A stretch of 64,000 nucleotides of DNA from Ornithodoros turicata (lineage: Eukaryota > Arthropoda > Arachnida > Ixodida > Argasidae), in assembly GCF_037126465.1 (NCBI RefSeq), contig NC_088206.1:70497687-70561686 (forward strand), read 5' to 3'. A model generated the notes under the pieces. That model made no database searches and was not told the DNA's origin. It saw only the letters and a program-made list of their open reading frames with translations. This document shows positions 55,660 to 64,000 of this stretch, one piece after another. A program made the translations under genes and the position numbers. Position 1 is the stretch's first letter. Every line of letters starts with the position of its first letter.

Positions 55660-58600
55660 TGGATTTTCACTGATCGACCCGAAACGGAGCACAGATGATC
55701 AGCAGGAAAGTTGGTTCGAAATCAGACCTTCGAAGTTTGGCCGTAGTAAACACCAAGGGGTTACCTTTTTTTTTCTTCATTTTTGGCGAAAAAATAAAAG
55801 TGCTCCGATCGAGCTAAAAATGCGCACAGATACTCAGCAGGAATCGCCCTTTAATTTTAGCCCAAAATTTGTGCAGAAATAGGACTTTCGATTTTTGACC
55901 CGAAAAAACCCCAAGGGGTTAGGCTTACCTTTTTTTTAAGCCAAAAAATAAAAGTGCTCAGATCGAGCTGAAAATGCGCACAGATACTCAGCAGGAATCG
56001 CCCTTTAATTTTAGCCCAAAATTTGTGCAGAAATAGGACTTTCGATTTTTGACCCGAAAAAACCCCAAGGGGTTAGGCTTACCTTTTTTTCCGGCCAAAA
56101 AATAAAAGTGCTCAGATCGAGCTGAAAATGCGCACAGATACTCAGCAGGAATCGCCCTTTAATTTTAGCCCAAAATTTGTGCAGAAATAGGACTTTCGAT
56201 TTTTGACCCGAAAAAACCCCAAGGGGTTAGGCTTACCTTTTTTTTAAGCCAAAAAATAAAAGTGCTCAGATCGAGCTAAAAATGCGCACAGATACTCAGC
56301 AGGAATCGCCCTTTAATTTTAGCCCAAAATTTGTGCAGAAATAGGACTTTCGATTTTTGACCCGAAAAAACCCCAAGGGGTTAGGCTTACCTTTTTTTCC
56401 GGCCAAAAAATAAAACTGCTCAGATCGAGCTGAAAATGCGCACAGATACTCAGCAGGAATCGCCCTTTAATTTTAGCCCAAAATTTGTGCAGAAATAGGA
56501 CTTTCGATTTTTGACCCGAAAAAACCCCAAGGGGTTAGGCTTACCTTTTTTTCCGGCCAAAAAATAAAAGTGCTCAGATCGAGCTGAAAATGCGCACAGA
56601 TACTCAGCAGGAATCGCCCTTTAATTTTAGCCCAAAATTTGTGCAGAAATAGGACTTTCGATTTTTGACCCGAAAAAACCCCAAGGGGTTAGGCTTACCT
56701 TTTTTTCCGGCCAAAAAATAAAAGTGCTCAGATCGAGCTGAAAATGCGCACAGATACTCAGCAGGAATCGCCCTTTAATTTTAGCCCAAAATTTGTGCAG
56801 AAATAGGACTTTCGATTTTTGACCCGAAAAAACCCCAAGGGGTTAGGCTTACCTTTTTTTCCGGCCAAAAAATAAAAGTGCTCAGATCGAGCTGAAAATG
56901 CGCACAGATACTCAGCAGGAATCGCCCTTTAATTTTAGCCCAAAATTTGTGCAGAAATAGGACTTTCGATTTTTGACCCGAAAAAACCCCAAGGGGTTAG
57001 GCTTACCTTTTTTTCCGGCCAAAAAATAAAAGTGCTCAGATCGAGCTGAAAATGCGCACAGATACTCAGCAGGAATCGCCCTTTAATTTTAGCCCAAAAT
57101 TTGTGCAGAAATAGGACTTTCGATTTTTGACCCGAAAAAACCCCAAGGGGTTAGGCTTACCTTTTTTTCCGGCCAAAAAATAAAAGTGCTCAGATCGAGC
57201 TGAAAATGCGCACAGATACTCAGCAGGAATCGCCCTTTAATTTTAGCCCAAAATTTGTGCAGAAATAGGACTTTCGATTTTTGACCCGAAAAAACCCCAA
57301 GGGGTTAGGCTTACCTTTTTTTCCGGCCAAAAAATAAAAGTGCTCAGATCGAGCTGAAAATGCGCACAGATACTCAGCAGGAATCGCCCTTTAATTTTAG
57401 CCCAAAATTTGTGCAGAAATAGGACTTTCGATTTTTGACCCGAAAAAACCCCAAGGGGCTTACCTTTTTTTCCGGCCAAAAAATAAAAGTGCTCAGATCG
57501 AGCTGAAAATGCGCACAGATACTCAGCAGGAATCGCCCTTTAATTTTAGCCCAAAATTTGTGCAGAAATAGGACTTTCGATTTTTGACCCGAAAAAACCC
57601 CAAGGGGTTAGGCTTACCTTTTTTTCCGGCCAAAAAATAAAAGTGCTCAGATCGAGCTGAAAATGCGCACAGATACTCAGCAGGAATCGCCCTTTAATTT
57701 TAGCCCAAAATTTGTGCAGAAATAGGACTTTCGATTTTTGACCCGAAAAAACCCCAAGGGGCTTACCTTTTTTTCCGGCCAAAAAATAAAAGTGCTCAGA
57801 TCGAGCTGAAAATGCGCACAGATACTCAGCAGGAATCGCCCTTTAATTTTAGCCCAAAATTTGTGCAGAAATAGGACTTTCGATTTTTGACCCGAAAAAA
57901 CCCCAAGGGGTTAGGCTTACCTTTTTTTCCGGCCAAAAAATAAAAGTGCTCAGATCGAGCTGAAAATGCGCACAGATACTCAGCAGGAATCGCCCTTTAA
58001 TTTTAGCCCAAAATTTGTGCAGAAATAGGACTTTCGATTTTTGACCCGAAAAAACCCCAAGGGGTTAGGCTTACCTTTTTTTCCGGCCAAAAAATAAAAG
58101 TGCTCAGATCGAGCTGAAAATGCGCACAGATACTCAGCAGGAATCGCCCTTTAATTTTAGCCCAAAATTTGTGCAGAAATAGGACTTTCGATTTTTGACC
58201 CGAAAGAACCCCAAGGGGTTAGGCTTACCTTTTTTTTAAGCCAAAAAATAAAAGTGCTCAGATCGAGCTGAAAATGCGCACAGATACTCAGCAGGAATCG
58301 CCCTTTAATTTTAGCCCAAAATTTGTGCAGAAATAGGACTTTCGATTTTTGACCCGAAAAAACCCCAAGGGGTTAGGCTTACCTTTTTTTCCGGCCAAAA
58401 AATAAAAGTGCTCAGATCGAGCTGAAAATGCGCACAGATACTCAGCAGGAATCGCCCTTTAATTTTAGCCCAAAATTTGTGCAGAAATAGGACTTTCGAT
58501 TTTTGACCCGAAAAAACCCCATGGGGTTAGGCTTACCTTTTTTTCCGGCCAAAAAATAAAAGTGCTCAGATCGAGCTAAAAATGCGCACAGATACTCAGC

Positions 58601-61600
58601 AGGAATCGCCCTTTAATTTTAGCCCAAAATTTGTGCAGAAATAGGACTTTCGATTTTTGACCCGAAAAAACCCCAAGGGGTTAGGCTTACCTTTTTTTCC
58701 GGCCAAAAAATAAAAGTGCTCAGATCGAGCTGAAAATGCGCACAGATACTCAGCAGGAATCGCCCTTTAATTTTAGCCCAAAATTTGTGCAGAAATAGGA
58801 CTTTCGATTTTTGACCCGAAAAAACCCCATGGGGTTAGGCTTACCTTTTTTTCCGGCCAAAAAATAAAAGTGCTCAGATCGAGCTAAAAATGCGCACAGA
58901 CACTCAGCAGGAATCGCCCTTTAATTTTAGCCCAAAATTTGTGCAGAAATAGGACTTTCGATTTTTGACCCGAAAAAACCCCAAGGGGTTAGGCTTACCT
59001 TTTTTTCCGGCCAAAAAATAAAAGTGCTCAGATCGAGCTGAAAATGCGCACAGATACTCAGCAGGAATCGCCCTTTAATTTTAGCCCAAAATTTGTGCAG
59101 AAATAGGACTTTCGATTTTTGACCCGAAAAAACCCCAAGGGGTTAGGCTTACCTTTTTTTCCGGCCAAAAAATAAAAGTGCTCAGATCGAGCTGAAAATG
59201 CGCACAGATACTCAGCAGGAATCGCCCTTTAATTTTAGCCCAAAATTTGTGCAGAAATAGGACTTTCGATTTTTGACCCGAAAAAACCCCAAGGGGTTAG
59301 GCTTACCTTTTTTTCCGGCCAAAAAATAAAAGTGCTCAGATCGAGCTGAAAATGCGCACAGATACTCAGCAGGAATCGCCCTTTAATTTTAGCCCAAAAT
59401 TTGTGCAGAAATAGGACTTTCGATTTTTGACCCGAAAAAACCCCAAGGGGTTAGGCTTACCTTTTTTTCCGGCCAAAAAATAAAAGTGCTCAGATCGAGC
59501 TGAAAATGCGCACAGATACTCAGCAGGAATCGCCCTTTAATTTTAGCCCAAAATTTGTGCAGAAATAGGACTTTCGATTTTTGACCCGAAAAAACCCCAA
59601 GGGGTTAGGCTTACCTTTTTTTCCGGCCAAAAAATAAAAGTGCTCAGATCGAGCTGAAAATGCGCACAGATACTCAGCAGGAATCGCCCTTTAATTTTAG
59701 CCCAAAATTTGTGCAGAAATAGGACTTTCGATTTTTGACCCGAAAAAACCCCAAGGGGTTAGGCTTACCTTTTTTTCCGGCCAAAAAATAAAAGTGCTCA
59801 GATCGAGCTAAAAATGCGCACAGACACTCAGCAGGAATCGCCCTTTAATTTTAGCCCAAAATTTGTGCAGAAATAGGACTTTCGATTTTTGACCCGAAAA
59901 AACCCCAAGGGGTTAGGCTTACCTTTTTTTCCGGCCAAAAAATAAAAGTGCTCAGATCGAGCTGAAAATGCGCACAGACACTCAGCAGGAATCGCCCTTT
60001 AATTTTAGCCCAAAATTTGTGCAGAAATAGGACTTTCGATTTTTGACCCGAAAAAACCCCAAGGGGTTAGGCTTACCTTTTTTTCCGGCCAAAAAATAAA
60101 AGTGCTCAGATCGAGCTGAAAATGCGCACAGATACTCAGCAGGAATCGCCCTTTAATTTTAGCCCAAAATTTGTGCAGAAATAGGACTTTCGATTTTTGA
60201 CCCGAAAAAACCCCAAGGGGTTAGGCTTACCTTTTTTTCCGGCCAAAAAATAAAAGTGCTCAGATCGAGCTGAAAATGCGCACAGATACTCAGCAGGAAT
60301 CGCCCTTTAATTTTAGCCCAAAATTTGTGCAGAAATAGGACTTTCGATTTTTGACCCGAAAAAACCCCAAGGGGTTAGGCTTACCTTTTTTTCCGGCCAA
60401 AAAATAAAAGTGCTCAGATCGAGCTGAAAATGCGCACAGATACTCAGCAGGAATCGCCCTTTAATTTTAGCCCAAAATTTGTGCAGAAATAGGACTTTCG
60501 ATTTTTGACCCGAAAAAACCCCAAGGGGTTAGGCTTACCTTTTTTTCCGGCCAAAAAATAAAAGTGCTCAGATCGAGCTGAAAATGCGCACAGATACTCA
60601 GCAGGAATCGCCCTTTAATTTTAGCCCAAAATTTGTGCAGAAATAGGACTTTCGATTTTTGACCCGAAAAAACCCCAAGGGGTTAGGCTTACCTTTTTTT
60701 CCGGCCAAAAAATAAAAGTGCTCAGATCGAGCTGAAAATGCGCACAGATACTCAGCAGGAATCGCCCTTTAATTTTAGCCCAAAATTTGTGCAGAAATAG
60801 GACTTTCGATTTTTGACCCGAAAAAACCCCAAGGGGTTAGGCTTACCTTTTTTTCCGGCCAAAAAATAAAAGTGCTCAGATCGAGCTGAAAATGCGCACA
60901 GATACTCAGCAGGAATCGCCCTTTAATTTTAGCCCAAAATTTGTGCAGAAATAGGACTTTCGATTTTTGACCCGAAAAAACCCCAAGGGGTTAGGCTTAC
61001 CTTTTTTTCCGGCCAAAAAATAAAAGTGCTCAGATCGAGCTGAAAATGCGCACAGATACTCAGCAGGAATCGCCCTTTAATTTTAGCCCAAAATTTGTGC
61101 AGAAATAGGACTTTCGATTTTTGACCCGAAAAAACCCCAAGGGGTTAGGCTTACCTTTTTTTCCGGCCAAAAAATAAAAGTGCTCAGATCGAGCTGAAAA
61201 TGCGCACAGATACTCAGCAGGAATCGCCCTTTAATTTTAGCCCAAAATTTGTGCAGAAATAGGACTTTCGATTTTTGACCCGAAAAAACCCCAAGGGGTT
61301 AGGCTTACCTTTTTTTCCGGCCAAAAAATAAAAGTGCTCAGATCGAGCTGAAAATGCGCACAGATACTCAGCAGGAATCGCCCTTTAATTTTAGCCCAAA
61401 ATTTGTGCAGAAATAGGACTTTCGATTTTTGACCCGAAAAAACCCCAAGGGGTTAGGCTTACCTTTTTTTCCGGCCAAAAAATAAAAGTGCTCAGATCGA
61501 GCTGAAAATGCGCACAGATACTCAGCAGGAATCGCCCTTTAATTTTAGCCCAAAATTTGTGCAGAAATAGGACTTTCGATTTTTGACCCGAAAAAACCCC

Positions 61601-64000
61601 AAGGGCTTACCTTTTTTTCCGGCCAAAAAATAAAAGTGCTCAGATCGAGCTGAAAATGCGCACAGATACTCAGCAGGAATCGCCCTTTAATTTTAGCCCA
61701 AAATTTGTGCAGAAATAGGACTTTCGATTTTTGACCCGAAAAAACCCCAAGGGGTTACCTTTTTTTCCGGCCAAAAAATAAAAGTGCTCAGATCGAGCTG
61801 AAAATGCGCACAGATACTCAGCAGGAATCGCCCTTTAATTTTAGCCCAAAATTTGTGCAGAAATAGGACTTTCGATTTTTGACCCGAAAAAACCCCAAGG
61901 GGTTAGGCTTACCTTTTTTTCCGGCCAAAAAATAAAAGTGCTCAGATCGAGCTGAAAATGCGCACAGATACTCAGCAGGAATCGCCCTTTAATTTTAGCC
62001 CAAAATTTGTGCAGAAATAGGACTTTCGATTTTTGACCCGAAAAAACCCCAAGGGGTTAGGCTTACCTTTTTTTCCGGCCAAAAAATAAAAGTGCTCAGA
62101 TCGAGCTGAAAATGCGCACAGATACTCAGCAGGAATCGCCCTTTAATTTTAGCCCAAAATTTGTGCAGAAATAGGACTTTCGATTTTTGACCCGAAAAAA
62201 CCCCAAGGGGTTAGGCTTACCTTTTTTTCCGGCCAAAAAATAAAAGTGCTCAGATCGAGCTGAAAATGCGCACAGATACTCAGCAGGAATCGCCCTTTAA
62301 TTTTAGCCCAAAATTTGTGCAGAAATAGGACTTTCGATTTTTGACCCGAAAAAACCCCAAGGGGTTAGGCTTACCTTTTTTTCCGGCCAAAAAATAAAAG
62401 TGCTCAGATCGAGCTGAAAATGCGCACAGATACTCAGCAGGAATCGCCCTTTAATTTTAGCCCAAAATTTGTGCAGAAATAGGACTTTCGATTTTTGACC
62501 CGAAAAAACCCCAAGGGGTTAGGCTTACCTTTTTTTCCGGCCAAAAAATAAAAGTGCTCAGATCGAGCTGAAAATGCGCACAGATACTCAGCAGGAATCG
62601 CCCTTTAATTTTAGCCCAAAATTTGTGCAGAAATAGGACTTTCGATTTTTGACCCGAAAAAACCCCAAGGGGTTAGGCTTACCTTTTTTTCCGGCCAAAA
62701 AATAAAAGTGCTCAGATCGAGCTGAAAATGCGCACAGATACTCAGCAGGAATCGCCCTTTAATTTTAGCCCAAAATTTGTGCAGAAATAGGACTTTCGAT
62801 TTTTGACCCGAAAAAACCCCAAGGGGTTAGGCTTACCTTTTTTTCCGGCCAAAAAATAAAAGTGCTCAGATCGAGCTGAAAATGCGCACAGATACTCAGC
62901 AGGAATCGCCCTTTAATTTTAGCCCAAAATTTGTGCAGAAATAGGACTTTCGATTTTTGACCCGAAAAAACCCCAAGGGGTTAGGCTTACCTTTTTTTTA
63001 AGCCAAAAAATAAAAGTGCTCAGATCGAGCTAAAATGCGCACAGATACTCAGCAGGAATCGCCCTTTAATTTTAGCCCAAAATTTGTGCAGAAATAGGAC
63101 TTTCGATTTTTGACCCGAAAAAACCCCAGGGGTTAGGCTTACCTTTTTTTCCGGCCAAAAAATAAAAGTGCTCAGATCGAGCTGAAAATGCGCACAGATA
63201 CTCAGCAGGAATCGCCCTTTAATTTTAGCCCAAAATTTGTGCAGAAATAGGACTTTCGATTTTTGACCCGAAAAAACCCCAAGGGGTTAGGCTTACCTTT
63301 TTTTAAGCCAAAAAATAAAAGTGCTCAGATCGAGCTAAAAATGCGCACAGATACTCAGCAGGAATCGCCCTTTAATTTTAGCCCAAAATTTGTGCAGAAA
63401 TAGGACTTTCGATTTTTGACCCGAAAAAACCCCAAGGGGTTAGGCTTACCTTTTTTTCCGGCCAAAAAATAAAAGTGCTCAGATCGAGCTGAAAATGCGC
63501 ACAGATACTCAGCAGGAATCGCCCTTTAATTTTAGCCCAAAATTTGTGCAGAAATAGGACTTTCGATTTTTGACCCGAAAAAACCCCAAGGGGTTAGGCT
63601 TACCTTTTTTTCCGGCCAAAAAATAAAAGTGCTCAGATCGAGCTGAAAATGCGCACAGATACTCAGCAGGAATCGCCCTTTAATTTTAGCCCAAAATTTG
63701 TGCAGAAATAGGACTTTCGATTTTTGACCCGAAAAAACCCCAAGGGGTTAGGCTTACCTTTTTTTCCGGCCAAAAAATAAAAGTGCTCAGATCGAGCTGA
63801 AAATGCGCACAGATACTCAGCAGGAATCGCCCTTTAATTTTAGCCCAAAATTTGTGCAGAAATAGGACTTTCGATTTTTGACCCGAAAAAACCCCAAGGG
63901 GTTAGGCTTACCTTTTTTTCCGGCCAAAAAATAAAAGTGCTCAGATCGAGCTGAAAATGCGCACAGATACTCAGCAGGAATCGCCCTTTAATTTTAGCCC
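55660..64000 (+). repeat. 154-bp satellite array, about 54 monomers, continues past window end
   Basis: Successive GATACTCAGCAGG landmarks are 154 bp apart (55983, 56137, 56291, 56445, 56599 and so on) to 63966. The first monomer (about 55660-55800) is diverged; later ones are near identical. Each carries CCCCAAGGGGTTAGGCTTAC, a T-run, CCGGCC or AAGCC, AAAAATAAAAGTGCTCAGAT, CGAGCTGAAAATGCGCACAG, GGAATCGCCCTTTAATTTTA and GACTTTCGATTTTTGACCCG. Known variants: AAGCC in place of CCGGCC (near 55940, 56250, 58240, 63000, 63305), CCCCATGGGG (58517, 58825), GACACTC in place of GATACTC (58899, 59823, 59977), and 5-6 bp deletions after CCAAGGGG (57457, 57761, 61603, 61758). 154 is not divisible by 3 and no long frame is maintained, so it is non-coding. 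Confidence 0.97.

Noticed and set aside
57243..57782. Two identical 78-residue open frames on the minus strand
   Set aside because: They arise where a 5-bp deletion in satellite monomers lets a frame pass the junction; the sequence is satellite, not a gene.
55900..63950. Telomere, because of TTAGG
   Set aside because: TTAGG occurs once per 154-bp unit, not as a tandem (TTAGG)n array.
55660..64000. CRISPR-like regular repeat
   Set aside because: The whole 154-bp unit repeats with no unique spacers; this is a eukaryotic satellite.

Overview
This is a eukaryotic window, most likely from a tick. The reasons are intron-rich genes with GT-AG boundaries, a dense and layered load of DNA transposons, many copies of a tRNA-derived SINE that resembles the Ruka-type SINEs described from ticks, and arthropod-type gene families. 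The species call is inference; no search was run.

Layout. At 1-5.3 kb there are three head-to-tail cytosolic sulfotransferase genes on the minus strand. The leftmost has only its first exon in the window; the other two are complete two-exon genes (295 and 309 aa). At 5.3-11.6 kb there is a hAT-type element with a second hAT MITE nested in it, a LINE remnant with an RNase H domain, and a long TTCA-type microsatellite with a MITE inside it. At 11.6-13.4 kb lies a two-exon minus-strand BTB-BACK-PHR gene (443 aa, BTBD2/3/6-like). From 13.4 to 38.5 kb I see no host gene. That stretch holds SINEs, foldback elements, a Russian-doll nest (20.8-24.3 kb) with a nearly intact FLYWCH/MULE transposase inside two other elements, another hAT element, and a broken mariner (30.4-31.7 kb).

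At 38.5-44.1 and 45.7-50.6 kb are two tandem five-exon plus-strand paralogues (about 630 and 655 aa) with identical intron positions and phases. Each is predicted to be a type II single-pass membrane protein: a disordered basic/Pro-rich cytosolic tail, one membrane helix, and a large ectodomain that reads as a glycoside hydrolase family 18 (chitinase-like) fold. In both, the catalytic DGxDxDWE strand has lost all its acidic residues, so they look like membrane-anchored pseudo-chitinases. This is the most interesting protein-level observation here.

From about 54 kb to the window end is satellite DNA with a 154-bp monomer: a few diverged monomers, an interruption carrying broken Ty3/gypsy fragments, then about 54 homogeneous copies running off the right edge.

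The sulfotransferases probably share small-molecule sulfonation roles, and the two GH18-like genes are a local duplication. I see no pathway link between these clusters and the BTB gene. Exon boundaries were read by eye from splice consensus, frame continuity and paralogue comparison.
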